Assembly (NCBI RefSeq): GCF_020181595.1
Contig: NZ_CP084028.1
Coordinates: forward strand, 1,281,706-1,345,705
Reading direction: 5' to 3'
Length of the DNA stretch: 64,000 nucleotides
DNA from: [Mycobacterium] vasticus
GTDB taxonomy: Bacteria; Actinomycetota; Actinomycetes; Mycobacteriales; Mycobacteriaceae
Below are positions 29,486 through 38,679 of this stretch, one piece after another. The notes beneath the pieces are model-generated. The model did not search any database and was not told where the DNA came from. It saw nothing but the letters and a program-made list of their open reading frames with translations. Every line of letters starts with the position of its first letter. Within the stretch, counting starts at the first letter, position 1. Made by a program: the position numbers and the translations under genes.

Positions 29486-30306
29486 GTACAGACACCGAGG
29501 CATCCAGCGCCAATAGCGGTTTTCAGGTTCGACTGACCAACTTCGAGGGTCCGTTCGACCTGTTGCTGCAGCTGATCTTCGCGCACCGCCTCGACGTCAC
29601 CGAGGTGGCGTTGCACCAGGTCACCGACGACTTCATCGCCTACACCCGCGACGTCGGCTCGCAGCTGGAGCTGGAGGAGACCACCGCGTTCCTGGTGATC
29701 GCCGCGACCCTGCTCGACCTGAAGGCGGCCCGGCTGCTGCCGGCCGGGCAGGTCGACGACGAAGAAGACCTGGCGCTGCTGGAGGTGCGAGACCTGCTGT
29801 TCGCCCGGCTGCTGCAGTACCGGGCGTTCAAGCACGTCGCGCAGATGTTCGCCGAGCTGGAAGCCGCCGCGCTGCGCAGCTACCCGCGGGCGGTGGCACT
29901 GGAGGACGGCTTCTCCAACCTGCTGCCCGAGGTGATGCTGGGCGTGGACGCCGACACGTTCGCCCAGATCGCGGCGGCCGCGTTCACCCCGCGACCGGCC
30001 CCGATCGTGGGTACCGATCACCTGCATCGGGTGATGGTGTCGGTGCCCGAGCAAGCCGGCGTGCTGCTGAGGATGCTGGAGGCCCGCGGCAGTGGCCAGT
30101 GGGCGTCGTTCACCGAATTGGTCGCCGACTGCGAGGTGCCGATCGAGATCGTCGGCCGCTTCCTGGCGCTGCTCGAACTGTATCGAGCGCGGGCGGTAGC
30201 ATTTGACCAGTCAGAACCACTTGGTGTGCTCCAGGTGTCGTGGACCGGCGAGCGGCCGACCACGGGTGAATTGGTAGACCTGGCGACAGCAGAGCCGGCC
30301 GAGTAG
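29482..30306 (+). CDS. scpA: Segregation and condensation protein A
   Basis: Kleisin of the SMC-ScpAB condensin, 274 residues. The N-terminal signature NFEGPFDLLLQLIFAHRLDV at about 19-38 is diagnostic, as is the C-terminal winged-helix region (FLALLELYRARAVAFDQ). GTG 29482 overlaps the parA-like stop. Confidence 0.95.
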   Translation: MSTDTEASSANSGFQVRLTNFEGPFDLLLQLIFAHRLDVTEVALHQVTDDFIAYTRDVGSQLELEETTAFLVIAATLLDLKAARLLPAGQVDDEEDLALLEVRDLLFARLLQYRAFKHVAQMFAELEAAALRSYPRAVALEDGFSNLLPEVMLGVDADTFAQIAAAAFTPRPAPIVGTDHLHRVMVSVPEQAGVLLRMLEARGSGQWASFTELVADCEVPIEIVGRFLALLELYRARAVAFDQSEPLGVLQVSWTGERPTTGELVDLATAEPAE

Positions 30307-31040
30307 TGCGAGACGAATTGATGACTGACCACATGCCCGAACCCGAGATCGACGAGGTTTCGGTGCCGAACTCCGACCTGGGTATCGACGTCGCCCTGGC
30401 GCCCGAGCTGGAGGACTCCGAGCTGGGTGGGGTGCTGGAGGCACTGTTGCTGGTGGTGGACACCCCGGTGCCCGTCGACGCGCTGGCGGTGGCCACCGAC
30501 CAGCCGGTGTACCGGATCACCGCCAAACTACGGGCCATGGCCGACGAGTTCACCGAACGTGACAGCGGAATGGACCTGCGTGAGGCCGGCGGCGGCTGGC
30601 GGCTCTACACCCGCGCCCGCTTCGCCCCGTATGTCGAGCGTCTGCTGCTCGATGGGGCACGCTCCAAGCTGACCCGCGCCGCGCTGGAAACCCTTGCAGT
30701 GGTGGCGTATCGCCAGCCGGTGACGCGTGCGAGGGTCAGCGCCGTGCGCGGGGTGAACGTGGACGCGGTGATGCGCACGCTCGTGGCGCGTGGGCTGATC
30801 ATCGAAGCCGGCGCCGACTCCGACACCGGTGCGGTGACGTTCGCCACCACCGAGTTGTTCCTGGAGCGGCTGGGCCTGTCGTCGCTGACCGACCTGCCCG
30901 ACATCGCGCCGCTGCTGCCCGACGTCGACGTGATCGACGACTTGAGCGAATCTTTGGACAGTGAACCGCGATTCATGAAACTCGGCGGTGGTGCGCCATC
31001 GAGCGATCAGCCGCTGACCTTCGATGTGGACCACGACTGA
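30306..31040 (+). CDS. scpB: Segregation and condensation protein B
   Basis: Winged-helix partner of ScpA, 244 residues from GTG 30306 (239 from the ATG at 30321; I cannot decide between them). Conserved segments are LEALLLVVDTPVPVDALA, ALETLAVVAYRQPVTRARV and VNVDAVMRTLVARGLI. It is coupled to scpA at one side and abuts rluB at the other (the stop shares a base with the next ATG). Confidence 0.95.
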   Translation: MRDELMTDHMPEPEIDEVSVPNSDLGIDVALAPELEDSELGGVLEALLLVVDTPVPVDALAVATDQPVYRITAKLRAMADEFTERDSGMDLREAGGGWRLYTRARFAPYVERLLLDGARSKLTRAALETLAVVAYRQPVTRARVSAVRGVNVDAVMRTLVARGLIIEAGADSDTGAVTFATTELFLERLGLSSLTDLPDIAPLLPDVDVIDDLSESLDSEPRFMKLGGGAPSSDQPLTFDVDHD

Positions 31041-31789
31041 TGGCCTGGCCGGACGAAGAGGGAGTGCGCCTGCAGAAGGTGCTCTCACAGGCCGGTGTCG
31101 CCTCACGCCGCGTAGCCGAGAAGATGATCCGCGACGGCCGGGTCGAGGTTGACGGCCAGATCGTCACCGAACTGGGCACCCGGGTGGACCCGAACGAATC
31201 GGTGATCCGGGTGGACGGCGCGCGGGTGACCGTCGACGACACCCGGGTGTATCTGGCGCTGAACAAGCCCCGCGGCGTGCACTCGACGATGTCGGACGAC
31301 CTTGGCCGGCCGTGTGTCGGCGACTACGTGGAGCATCGGGTTCGTGGTGACGCCAAGCTGTTTCACGTCGGGCGGCTCGACGCCGACACCGAAGGCCTGA
31401 TCTTGTTGACCAACGACGGTGAGCTGGCGCACCGACTGATGCACCCGTCCTACCAGGTGCCCAAGACCTACGTCGCGACCGTGCTGGGGTCGGTTCCGCG
31501 TGGCCTGGGCAAGAAGCTGCGCGAGGGAGTCGAACTCGACGACGGGCCGGCGAAGGTCGACGACTTCGCGGTGGTCGACGCCGTTCCCGGCAAGACCCTG
31601 GTGCGGGTGACCCTGCATGAGGGACGAAAGCGGATCGTGCGCCGGATGCTGGCAGCGGTCGGGTTCCCCGTTCAGGAGCTGGTGCGCACCGACATCGGTG
31701 CGGTGGCGCTGGGGGAGCAGCGACCCGGCAGCATCCGGGCGTTGAGCCGCAAGGAGATCGGCGAACTGTATGCGGCGGTCGGACTGTGA
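31040..31789 (+). CDS. rluB: 23S rRNA pseudouridine synthase, RluB family
   Basis: 249 residues: an N-terminal S4 domain ([20 protein letters not shown] at about 9-28) and a catalytic domain with the nucleophile Asp in [17 protein letters not shown] and the C-terminal [15 protein letters not shown]. Makes pseudouridine near position 2605 of 23S rRNA in E. coli; the position here is inferred from the family. Confidence 0.93.
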   Translation: MAWPDEEGVRLQKVLSQAGVASRRVAEKMIRDGRVEVDGQIVTELGTRVDPNESVIRVDGARVTVDDTRVYLALNKPRGVHSTMSDDLGRPCVGDYVEHRVRGDAKLFHVGRLDADTEGLILLTNDGELAHRLMHPSYQVPKTYVATVLGSVPRGLGKKLREGVELDDGPAKVDDFAVVDAVPGKTLVRVTLHEGRKRIVRRMLAAVGFPVQELVRTDIGAVALGEQRPGSIRALSRKEIGELYAAVGL

Positions 31790-32472
31790 ACGACGGTGTG
31801 GTGGTCGCCATCGACGGTCCGGCCGGAACCGGGAAGTCTTCGGTGTCGCGGGGCCTGGCGAGGGTGCTGGGTTCGCGCTATCTGGACACCGGGGCGATGT
31901 ATCGGGCGGTGACGCTGGCGGTGCTGCGGGCCGGTGTCGACCTGGATGATGCCGCCGGTATCGCCCGGGTGGCCGACGCCGCCGAGGTCTCGGTGGACTC
32001 GCTGCCCGAGGGCGACCGCGCATACCTTGGCGGAGAAGATGTTTCGCGGGAGATCCGCAGCGACGCCGTGACCCGCGCAGTGTCGGGGGTCTCCGCGATT
32101 CCGGCGGTGCGCACCCGCCTGGTGGCACTGCAGCGGCAACTGGCGTCGCAGGGCCGCGGGGTGGTGGCCGAGGGGCGCGACATCGGCACCGTGGTGTTGC
32201 CCGACGCGGACGTGAAGGTCTTCCTGACCGCCTCGCCGGAGATCCGGGCGCGGCGGCGCAACGACCAGAACGTGGCCTCGGGGTTGGGTGACGATTACGC
32301 CGGGGTGCTGGCCGATGTGCTGCGGCGCGACGAGTTGGACTCCACCAGGGCGACGTCGCCACTGCGTCCGGCAGATGACGCGGTGATCGTGGACACCGGA
32401 GAGATGAACCAGGAGCAGGTGGTGGACCACCTGCGGGAGTTGGTCGAGCAGCGTTGCGGGGTGGTCCGATGA
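31786..32472 (+). CDS. cmk: Cytidylate kinase
   Basis: Phosphorylates CMP and dCMP. 228 residues with P-loop [16 protein letters not shown] at about 8-23, the CMP-binding [13 protein letters not shown], and [18 protein letters not shown]. The GTG start overlaps the rluB stop, and the stop overlaps the der ATG (ATGA). Confidence 0.96.
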   Translation: MNDGVVVAIDGPAGTGKSSVSRGLARVLGSRYLDTGAMYRAVTLAVLRAGVDLDDAAGIARVADAAEVSVDSLPEGDRAYLGGEDVSREIRSDAVTRAVSGVSAIPAVRTRLVALQRQLASQGRGVVAEGRDIGTVVLPDADVKVFLTASPEIRARRRNDQNVASGLGDDYAGVLADVLRRDELDSTRATSPLRPADDAVIVDTGEMNQEQVVDHLRELVEQRCGVVR

Positions 32473-33869
32473 GTGACGGCACCTGGTCGGATGAAAGCGA
32501 CTGGGAGATAAGCGAAGACGGCGGCTTCGACGATCTCGCCGAAGATGTCGGGCCGCCGCCGGTGGTGGCCGTGGTGGGCCGGCCCAACGTCGGTAAGTCG
32601 ACGCTGGTCAACCGGATCCTGGGCCGTCGCGAGGCGGTGGTGCAGGACCTGCCCGGGGTGACCCGTGACCGGGTGTCCTACGACGCGCTGTGGACCGGCC
32701 GTCGCTTCGTGGTGCAGGACACCGGCGGCTGGGAACCGGACGCAAAGGGCTTGCAGCAGTTGGTCGCCGAGCAGGCGGCGGTTGCGATGCGCACCGCCGA
32801 CGCGGTGATCCTGGTGGTGGACGCGGTGGTGGGCGCCACCGCCGGCGACGAGGCCGCTGCCAAGATTCTGCGTCGATCCGGCAAGCCGGTGTTCTTGGCT
32901 GCCAACAAGGTTGACAGTGAACGTGCCGAAGCCGACGCGGCCGCACTGTGGTCGCTGGGGCTGGGGGAGCCGTTCACGGTCAGTGCGCTGCACGGCCGCG
33001 GTGTGGCCGACCTGCTCGACGAGGTGATCGCCAAGCTGCCCGAGGTGGCCGAGATGGCCGGCGGCGGAGGCGGTCCAAGACGGGTGGCCCTGGTCGGCAA
33101 GCCCAACGTGGGCAAGAGTTCGCTGCTCAACCGGCTCGCCGGCGACGAGCGTTCGGTGGTGCACGACGTTGCCGGCACCACCGTCGACCCGGTCGACTCG
33201 CTGATCGAAATGGACGGCAAGATCTGGCGTTTCGTCGATACCGCCGGGTTGCGCCGCAAGGTCGGCCAGGCCAGCGGACACGAGTTCTACGCCTCGGTGC
33301 GCACGCACGGCGCGATCGACGCCGCCGAAGTGGTGATTGTGCTTGTGGATTCGTCCCAGCCGCTGACCGAGCAGGATCAGCGGGTGATCTCGATGGTGGT
33401 CGAGGCAGGCCGGGCGGTGGTGCTGGCCTACAACAAATGGGACCTGATCGACGAGGACCGGCGTTACCTGCTGGACAAGGAGATCGACCGGGACATGGCC
33501 CGGCTGGCGTGGGCGCCGAGGGTGAACATCTCGGCGAAAACCGGTCGCGCCGTGCAGAAATTGGTGCCCGCACTGGAGACCTCACTGGCATCCTGGGACA
33601 CCCGGATCTCTACCGGACAGCTGAACTCCTGGCTCAAGGAGGTCGTCTCGGCGACGCCGCCACCGGCCCGCGGCGGCCGGATCCCGCGAATCCTGTTCGC
33701 CACCCAGGCCACGTCGCGTCCGCCGACGTTCGTGTTGTTCACCTCGGGGTTCCTGGAGGCCGGGTATCGCAGGTTCCTGGAGCGACGGCTGCGGGAGACC
33801 TTCGGTTTCGAGGGCAGCCCGATCCGGATCAACGTGCGGGTGCGCGAGAAGCGCGGTCCCAAGCGATAA
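32469..33869 (+). CDS. der: GTPase Der (EngA)
   Basis: Ribosome assembly GTPase of 466 residues with two tandem GTPase domains. G1 motifs are GRPNVGKST (about 43-51) and GKPNVGKSS (about 210-218); G4 motifs are NKVD and NKWD. The C-terminal KH-like domain contains the [12 protein letters not shown] segment. ATG 32469 is chosen for its overlap with the cmk stop. Confidence 0.97.
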   Translation: MSDGTWSDESDWEISEDGGFDDLAEDVGPPPVVAVVGRPNVGKSTLVNRILGRREAVVQDLPGVTRDRVSYDALWTGRRFVVQDTGGWEPDAKGLQQLVAEQAAVAMRTADAVILVVDAVVGATAGDEAAAKILRRSGKPVFLAANKVDSERAEADAAALWSLGLGEPFTVSALHGRGVADLLDEVIAKLPEVAEMAGGGGGPRRVALVGKPNVGKSSLLNRLAGDERSVVHDVAGTTVDPVDSLIEMDGKIWRFVDTAGLRRKVGQASGHEFYASVRTHGAIDAAEVVIVLVDSSQPLTEQDQRVISMVVEAGRAVVLAYNKWDLIDEDRRYLLDKEIDRDMARLAWAPRVNISAKTGRAVQKLVPALETSLASWDTRISTGQLNSWLKEVVSATPPPARGGRIPRILFATQATSRPPTFVLFTSGFLEAGYRRFLERRLRETFGFEGSPIRINVRVREKRGPKR

Positions 33870-33875
33870 CTGGCG

Positions 33876-34301
33876 TCACCCGGTCTTGGTCAGCTGGAAG
33901 TCCCACTGACCGACCACTCCGCCGGCCGGCCCGCGACCGCACGCCTGCAGCGTCGTGGTGGTCCAGGTGCCGGCCAGGGTCGCCGCGTCGAAGCTGACCG
34001 TCTTCGAGGTCGGCATCGGCGTGTGATCCACCGGGCACTCCATGGTCCCCTGCCCGCTGTACTCCCACCGGCCGCCGTTGAGATGGAACTCGCCGTTCTG
34101 CAGCCAGCGTTCCCCGTCGAGGCTGGTGCACGCCGGGCCGCACGGGGTGAACGTCCACGTCGCCGTCCGCTGCGCCGGCCCGTGCTGGGCGCTGAACGCG
34201 TACTGGCCCGACGGCACCGCCGGCTCGGCCTGGGCGGCCGGGGCGAACCCGGTCGCCAGCAGTCCGGCGCCGATTGCCAGCAGCCCCCTTGTGCCGATCA
34301 T
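33876..34301 (-). CDS. Small secreted mycobacterial protein (TPCGxxCT family)
   Basis: 141 residues with a signal peptide (LLAIGAGLLATGFAPAAQAEP, cut near 26-27). The mature part has WTFTPCGPACTSLDGERW, NGGRWEYSGQG and further Cys residues, the same layout as the protein at 15843-16217. Unknown function; probably exported with disulfides. It converges on der. Confidence 0.8.
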   Translation of the reverse strand: MIGTRGLLAIGAGLLATGFAPAAQAEPAVPSGQYAFSAQHGPAQRTATWTFTPCGPACTSLDGERWLQNGEFHLNGGRWEYSGQGTMECPVDHTPMPTSKTVSFDAATLAGTWTTTTLQACGRGPAGGVVGQWDFQLTKTG

Positions 34302-34344
34302 CGCCCCACCCCTTAGCCCTGAGCCGTCTTTGCCATGACCAGCG

Positions 34345-34350
34345 TAGGGT
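34345..34350 (+). promoter_or_regulatory. Candidate -10 box of the TSUP permease gene (leaderless)
   Basis: TAGGGT fits TANNNT and ends 7 bases before GTG 34358, the spacing expected for a leaderless transcript. It supports that start over the open frame upstream. Confidence 0.4.
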
Positions 34351-34357
34351 GCTGCAC

Positions 34358-35140
34358 GTGCCGGTCTCGCAGATGGTGTTGATCATCCTGGCGGGGGTGG
34401 GTGCCGGAGCGATCAATTCACTGGTCGGCTCGGGCACGCTGATCACCTTTCCGACGCTGGTGACGCTGGGATTCGCGCCGCTGACCGCGACCATCTCGAA
34501 CTCGATCGGACTGGTGGCCGGCGGTATCTCCAGCACCTGGGCATACCGTCGTGAACTGGGCGGCCAGTGGCACCGGCTGCGCTGGCAGGTCCCGGGTTCG
34601 CTGCTCGGCGCGCTGCTTGGGGCGTACCTGCTGTTGCACCTGCCCGAAAGTGTCTTCAACCGAATCGTCCCGGCGCTGCTGATCGGTGCCCTGGCGCTGG
34701 TGGTGATCGGCCCGAAGATTCAGTCGCTGGCACAGCGCCGGGCGGCGGCGCAGGGCCGCTCCGTTGACCAGCTCAGCAATGGCCGCATGGTCGCGTTGGC
34801 ACTCGGCACGTTCGCCGTCGGGGTATACGGCGGCTATTTCGCTGCAGCCCAAGGAATTCTGCTGATCGGCGTCATGGGCGTACTCCTGCCCGAGTCCATG
34901 CAGCGGATGAACGCGGCGAAGAACCTGCTTGTGCTGATCGTCAACGTCGTCGCCGCGGGTGCCTACATTCTGACGGCGTTCGACCGGATCAGTTGGCCCG
35001 CAGCCGGATTGATCGCGATCGGCTCACTGATCGGAGGATACCTGGGTGGCCACTACGGGCGCCGGCTGTCACCGAATGCGCTGCGGGCGGTGATCATCGT
35101 GGTCGGCCTGATCGGGCTCTACCGGCTGCTGTCGGTCTAG
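34358..35140 (+). CDS. TSUP-family (TauE/SafE) permease
   Basis: 260 residues, eight predicted hydrophobic helices in two repeats, with the family signature GAINSLVGSGTLITFPTLV near the N-terminus and the second-half equivalent YGGYFAAAQGILLIG. Members export or import small sulfur-containing or organic anions. The substrate here is unknown. GTG 34358 was chosen because of the -10 box and because it places the first helix at the N-terminus. Confidence 0.88.
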   Translation: MPVSQMVLIILAGVGAGAINSLVGSGTLITFPTLVTLGFAPLTATISNSIGLVAGGISSTWAYRRELGGQWHRLRWQVPGSLLGALLGAYLLLHLPESVFNRIVPALLIGALALVVIGPKIQSLAQRRAAAQGRSVDQLSNGRMVALALGTFAVGVYGGYFAAAQGILLIGVMGVLLPESMQRMNAAKNLLVLIVNVVAAGAYILTAFDRISWPAAGLIAIGSLIGGYLGGHYGRRLSPNALRAVIIVVGLIGLYRLLSV

Positions 35141-35162
35141 CCTGGGTGCGCCCGTGCCGCGG

Positions 35163-36842
35163 TCAGATTCCCCGGTTGCGCCAGCGCTGTAACCGGCCCC
35201 GCGGCGCCCGGAACGCCGCGGCCATCACCGAACTCATCGACGCCGCACTTTGATGTGTGGGCTTGGTGGCCTTCGGCTTTGCCGTCGCAGGCTTGTCGCC
35301 TTCCCACCAAACCGGTTGCAGCAGTGCCGAAACCACCGGAATGGCGGGCTCGACACTGGCGCGTCCCCACTGGCAGGCCCGGTCGATGGTCGCCGCCGAC
35401 GGCGCCAGGTTCACCGGTGACAGCGTCGGGGAGAACCGGACGAGATGATCGGCGTAGGGGGCGTTGCGCACCATCTGCAACTGGATGGCCTGGGTGATCG
35501 GCACCAGCCACAGATGTTTGGGGTCCCACTGCGGGTGGAAGCAGTCAAAGGCGAGATAGCACGCGTTGCGGGTGCCCAACCGGCCGTCGCGCACGCGCTT
35601 CCAGGCCAGCTCGACCGGCACATTGCTGGCCGCGCCGCCGTCCACCAGGGCGGCGACATCGTTGTCGGCCAGCAGCGCGTCGAACAGCGGCTCCATGGCC
35701 GGATCCTTGGTCTCGTGGTGCAGCACCCCGGGGATCGCCGAGGAGAACGATGCGGCGTCGACGACGTTGACGTCGCGGTCGGGGTTGTCGCCGCCGATGA
35801 CCAGCGGGGTCACCACCCGCGGATCGATGAATGCGGCGGTCTGCCACAGCCGGGTCGCGATCTGGGGGCCGACGCCGATCGGCAGATACGGGATGGACCG
35901 CAGATTCAGCGCGGCCAGGCTCTGGTTGCGATACCGCGACGGCAGCGCCGCGAACGGCTGCCGGCGCACCCCGGCGACGACGGCGTCGAACGGAATGGCC
36001 AGATCTGACATCCGCATCGGTTCGCCGTCCTCGCGGCGGAACATCGCGTCGGCGAACTTGTCGAAGTTCAGCGCGAACGCCCCGGTCAGGCCGTGGCGGC
36101 GGGTGAGGCGCTCGGGCCCCAGGATGGCGCGGAACGACACCGTCTTGGCCCACTCGACGTAGTCGTCGATGGGGACCGGCTGGATGCGGCTCACCACCGA
36201 ACCCAGGATTGAGCCGAAGGACGAGCCGATCAGGTAGTCCGGTGTGGAGCCGGACTCCAACAGTGCCTGCATGCCGCCGATGTAGACGAAGCCCGAACCG
36301 CCGCCGCCGCCGAGCACGGTGACCAGCTTCTTGTGGCCGACCTCGGCGTCGAGCTCGGCCAGCGAGAAGTCGTTGGCGTGCCGCTCGGCCAGCTGCCGGC
36401 GCTGCTCGTCCTGTTCGGCGGCCAGGTTGCCCAACGCGTCGCGGGCGGCGACCAGCGCGATCACCGGGTCGCGTTCGGCGCGCAGCGGACCGTGCAGGGC
36501 CTCGGCCACCTTGGCCCGCCAGGGCGCCAGCTCGTCGCCGACCGAGACGTCGCCGCGGCCCCGGGTGCCGCCCGGGCCGGCCGCACCCGGCTCGAAGTCC
36601 CCGAGGCGCGCGAAGTTCAGCAGGTAGCGGAGCCGGCGCAGCTGCTCGGCGGTGAGCACCTCAGGCTTGCGCAGCGAGTGCCGGACCAGCCGGTTCTCCA
36701 TCTTCTGCAGCAGCAGCGCCGTGTCGCCGGTGTCGACGACGTCGACGACCTCGGCGTCATCGACGAGGGGCTCGGTGATCATCATCGGGTCCGGGCGACG
36801 GTCGACCATGCCCAGTAGGGCTTCGACGAACGGGATCTGCAT
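35163..36842 (-). CDS. Patatin-like phospholipase
   Basis: 559 residues, resembling Rv3091 of M. tuberculosis. The patatin domain (about 190-440) has the oxyanion-hole loop GGGGGSGFVYIGG, the Ser nucleophile elbow GSSFGS, and a catalytic Asp in DGGAASNVP. An N-terminal about 190-residue helical region (YLLNFARLGDF) precedes it. Predicted lipid acyl hydrolase, cytoplasmic or membrane-associated; there is no signal peptide. Confidence 0.9.
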   Translation of the reverse strand: MQIPFVEALLGMVDRRPDPMMITEPLVDDAEVVDVVDTGDTALLLQKMENRLVRHSLRKPEVLTAEQLRRLRYLLNFARLGDFEPGAAGPGGTRGRGDVSVGDELAPWRAKVAEALHGPLRAERDPVIALVAARDALGNLAAEQDEQRRQLAERHANDFSLAELDAEVGHKKLVTVLGGGGGSGFVYIGGMQALLESGSTPDYLIGSSFGSILGSVVSRIQPVPIDDYVEWAKTVSFRAILGPERLTRRHGLTGAFALNFDKFADAMFRREDGEPMRMSDLAIPFDAVVAGVRRQPFAALPSRYRNQSLAALNLRSIPYLPIGVGPQIATRLWQTAAFIDPRVVTPLVIGGDNPDRDVNVVDAASFSSAIPGVLHHETKDPAMEPLFDALLADNDVAALVDGGAASNVPVELAWKRVRDGRLGTRNACYLAFDCFHPQWDPKHLWLVPITQAIQLQMVRNAPYADHLVRFSPTLSPVNLAPSAATIDRACQWGRASVEPAIPVVSALLQPVWWEGDKPATAKPKATKPTHQSAASMSSVMAAAFRAPRGRLQRWRNRGI

Positions 36843-36999
36843 GGGTAAGCGGTTCCTGGGGCTCGTGGCGCTGATGGGACGAACTCGCCTGGCGAGCCTA
36901 CGCGGTTATGGGTGGGCTCGCCGGGGGCCTCACGCGGGTTCGGGGCACCCGGTTCGTTGCGGTAGGCTTTCGACCTGCTGCCGGTTGATTCGGCGGCGG

Positions 37000-37073
37000 C
37001 GGGCTGTGGCGCAGTTTGGTAGCGCACTTGACTGGGGGTCAAGTGGTCGCAGGTTCAAATCCTGTCAGCCCGA
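37000..37073 (+). tRNA. tRNA-Pro (anticodon GGG)
   Basis: 74-base cloverleaf: acceptor CGGGCTG pairs with CAGCCCG (37066-37072), discriminator A at 37073. The anticodon stem CTTGA/TCAAG encloses the loop CTGGGGG, so the anticodon is GGG. T-arm GCAGG/CCTGT with TTCAAAT. CCA is not encoded. Its 3' third is repeated about 1 kb downstream (see the repeat entry). Confidence 0.93.
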
Positions 37074-37076
37074 CAG
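37043..37076 (+). repeat. tRNA-Pro 3' end, att-like direct repeat copy 1
   Basis: Last 34 bases of the tRNA and its flank. The same 34-base block recurs at 38015-38048 with 30 identical positions. A tRNA 3' end is a classical integration site of mobile DNA, so this is probably the original attachment site. Confidence 0.65.
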
Positions 37077-37249
37077 AGTTTTTGCAGGCCGGACCATGTT
37101 TTCAAGCCGATAGAGAATCGACCTATTGTCCGCGTGCTAGTGGCTGGCTGGCAGTGACACGCTGGGTCTGGTCGGTCCCCTTGGAGGGATGCCCCGAGAA
37201 TGTGATGTCGGCGTCTACCCAAACGACGATCGCCATTTGCCGTTCTTCG

Positions 37250-37558
37250 CTAAAGGCTCAGTACGACGCGAGAGCCGTCTGGGCGCTTGACCGCGACCTC
37301 GAGTTCGCCGCCGGTGGCCTCGATGTACTTGCGGAGGGTGTCGACCCGGCTGGTGCCCAGGTTGCCGTGCTCCATCTGGGAAACGCGGTTTTGTCCGACG
37401 CCGATGGCTGCTGCGAGAGAGGTCTGGGTGTAGCCAGCGTCTTCGCGCAGCTCGCGAAGACGGTACTGAGCAACCTCGCGATCCATCTCGTCCTTGATTG
37501 CGTCGATGCGGGCACGGTTGCCCGGACGGCGACGTCGGAGATCATCGAGGGTGGTCAT
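37250..37558 (-). CDS. HTH antitoxin, HigA-like
   Basis: 102 residues with a Cro/C1-type helix-turn-helix (about 42-75: REDAGYTQTSLAAAIGV, QNRVSQMEHGNL) and a C-terminal strand region (GGELEVAVKRPDGSRVVL). ATG 37558 overlaps the toxin stop as ATGA, giving the toxin-first order typical of HigBA. Expected to neutralise the toxin and bind the palindrome at 37970-37995. The N-terminal part (RRRPGNRARIDAIKDEM) is basic and helical. Confidence 0.85.
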   Translation of the reverse strand: MTTLDDLRRRRPGNRARIDAIKDEMDREVAQYRLRELREDAGYTQTSLAAAIGVGQNRVSQMEHGNLGTSRVDTLRKYIEATGGELEVAVKRPDGSRVVLSL

Positions 37559-37962
37559 CGTTTCTTTCCCTTCCTTGTCTTCGGTTTGGTGGCTTTGGCT
37601 GCGTCGGCCTGCTTCATCTGTTCTTGGTGCTCGCTGAATAGGCGGTCGGCGACAGGAATGTTCGTCGCGTACCACTTCGTCCAGTTTCCTGCTTTGTCGC
37701 CGGCGACGAGCATGATCGCCCGGGACTGGATGTCGAAGGCGAAGAGCACTCGGATGTGGGCTCCATCCTTCGTGGTGCGAGGTCGGAGTTCTTTCATGTT
37801 CGGGTGCGCTGATCCTTCGAGGGTGTCCACGAATGGCCGGCGCGTGACTGGTCCGTGTTCCTCCAACTGCTCCAGAGCCGCGATCAGGTTGTCGTATTCC
37901 TCGTCATCGAGGGTGTCGATCCATGCTTCGATGAGGGTCAGATCAACCTCCCATTTCCGCAC
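37555..37962 (-). CDS. RelE/HigB-like toxin
   Basis: 135 residues from GTG 37962 (an ATG at 37995 would add 11 residues but its codons lie inside the palindrome). It has the RelE/HigB core: LEGSAHPNMKELRPR, HIRVLFAFDIQSRAIMLVAGDK, and WTKWYATNIPVADRLF, like Rv2022c of M. tuberculosis, with a Lys-rich tail. Predicted ribosome-dependent mRNA interferase. The GTG is favoured because a -10 box TATCAT ends 7 bases upstream, which would give a leaderless mRNA. Confidence 0.82.
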   Translation of the reverse strand: MRKWEVDLTLIEAWIDTLDDEEYDNLIAALEQLEEHGPVTRRPFVDTLEGSAHPNMKELRPRTTKDGAHIRVLFAFDIQSRAIMLVAGDKAGNWTKWYATNIPVADRLFSEHQEQMKQADAAKATKPKTRKGKKR

Positions 37963-37969
37963 ACCGGAG

Positions 37970-37995
37970 ATGATATCAGTTCTAACTGATATCAT
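37970..37995. promoter_or_regulatory. Palindromic operator of the HigB/HigA-like pair
   Basis: Perfect inverted repeat with 12-base arms (ATGATATCAGTT) and a 2-base centre. The arm nearest the toxin gene contains TATCAT on the minus strand, at -10 spacing from GTG 37962. Binding of the antitoxin or the complex here would block RNA polymerase directly. Confidence 0.75.
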
Positions 37996-38014
37996 CTAGA
38001 GATGATTCCAGCTT

Positions 38015-38048
38015 GTGGCCGCAGGTTCGAACCCTCTCAGCCCGACAG
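38015..38048 (+). repeat. Degraded tRNA-Pro 3' end, att-like direct repeat copy 2
   Basis: 34 bases matching 37043-37076 at 30 positions, including the last 12 (TCAGCCCGACAG). The rest of the tRNA is missing. One difference breaks a T-stem pair, so it is not a functional tRNA part. Likely the far attachment site of the islet. Confidence 0.65.
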
Positions 38049-38202
38049 TGGAAGTAGCAGGTGAACGACGGTTTCTGAGCAATCGGAAACCGCCTTTTCC
38101 TATAGCCCGGTGGGGCAGATACAGCAACCCGTGGAACGTGCAGATGGTGTCGCGCCGGCGCCGCCGGCGCTGTTGCAGCATTGCGGGGCTAACTTGTCGT
38201 CC

Positions 38203-38664
38203 ATGACGAACGAAGAACAACTCCGGCAGATCGCCAGGGCTGTGTTCCCGGACTGGTCGCGGCCGCCCAGGATCGTGGTTGAGCAGATCGGCGAGCTGGT
38301 CAGGCGTTGGCCGGTTGAAGGCTTCGCCCGCGAGCAGCTGCCAGATCAGCAGTGCCGTCTTGTATGGATCGACAGGCAGGTGATCGGACAGCTGGACTAC
38401 ATCGCCGACGCCGCAGAGGAGCAGGACCTGGATGCGCTGATCCGGCCGTTGAGCCAGGTTACTGGGGTCGATGTCAGCGTCCATGGTTCGGCGGACGGTT
38501 TCGGGCAGCGAACGTACCGGCGTGCGGTGGTGGTGCGTTTTGCATCAGGGAGTCCGATCGAGGTCGACACGACCCGATACACGAACGACAGCCTTCGGGG
38601 TAGCGCCGACCGGTTCATCGATCGGGTACTGGACGCATTGGCGGGCGCATCCGCTGGGGAATAG
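38203..38664 (+). CDS. Hypothetical protein, about 153 residues
   Basis: Not recognised. An N-terminal helical half (LRQIARAVFPDWSRPPRIVV, IGELVRRWPVEGF) and a C-terminal half with beta pattern (RAVVVRFASGSPIEVDTTRY) and a final helix. Reads as a genuine cytoplasmic protein: mixed charge, good codon bias. ATG 38203 was chosen as the first start after the islet; a longer frame from 38110 has an unconvincing N-terminus. It lies just outside the att-like repeat. Confidence 0.6.
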   Translation: MTNEEQLRQIARAVFPDWSRPPRIVVEQIGELVRRWPVEGFAREQLPDQQCRLVWIDRQVIGQLDYIADAAEEQDLDALIRPLSQVTGVDVSVHGSADGFGQRTYRRAVVVRFASGSPIEVDTTRYTNDSLRGSADRFIDRVLDALAGASAGE

Positions 38665-38679
38665 GCGCCCCCAGCCATG

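Larger units (their letters stand above)
37077..38048. mobile_element. Small tRNA-borne islet with a toxin-antitoxin pair
   Basis: About 970 bases enclosed between tRNA-Pro and a degraded second copy of its 3' end. It contains only the HigB/HigA-like pair and about 170 bases (37077-37249) in which I see no gene; no integrase is present. Visibly more AT-rich than neighbouring genes. The layout suggests an integrated element reduced to its stabilising toxin-antitoxin module, or a remnant of a larger island. Inferred from the repeat only. Confidence 0.45.

Noticed and set aside
37077..37249. Integrase or excisionase remnant in the islet
   Set aside because: None of the six frames gives a recognisable integrase motif; the segment appears to be non-coding.
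38110..38202. Longer N-terminus for the hypothetical gene at 38203
   Set aside because: Residues before MTNEEQ are Pro/Ala-rich and not helical like the rest; ATG 38203 gives a natural start.
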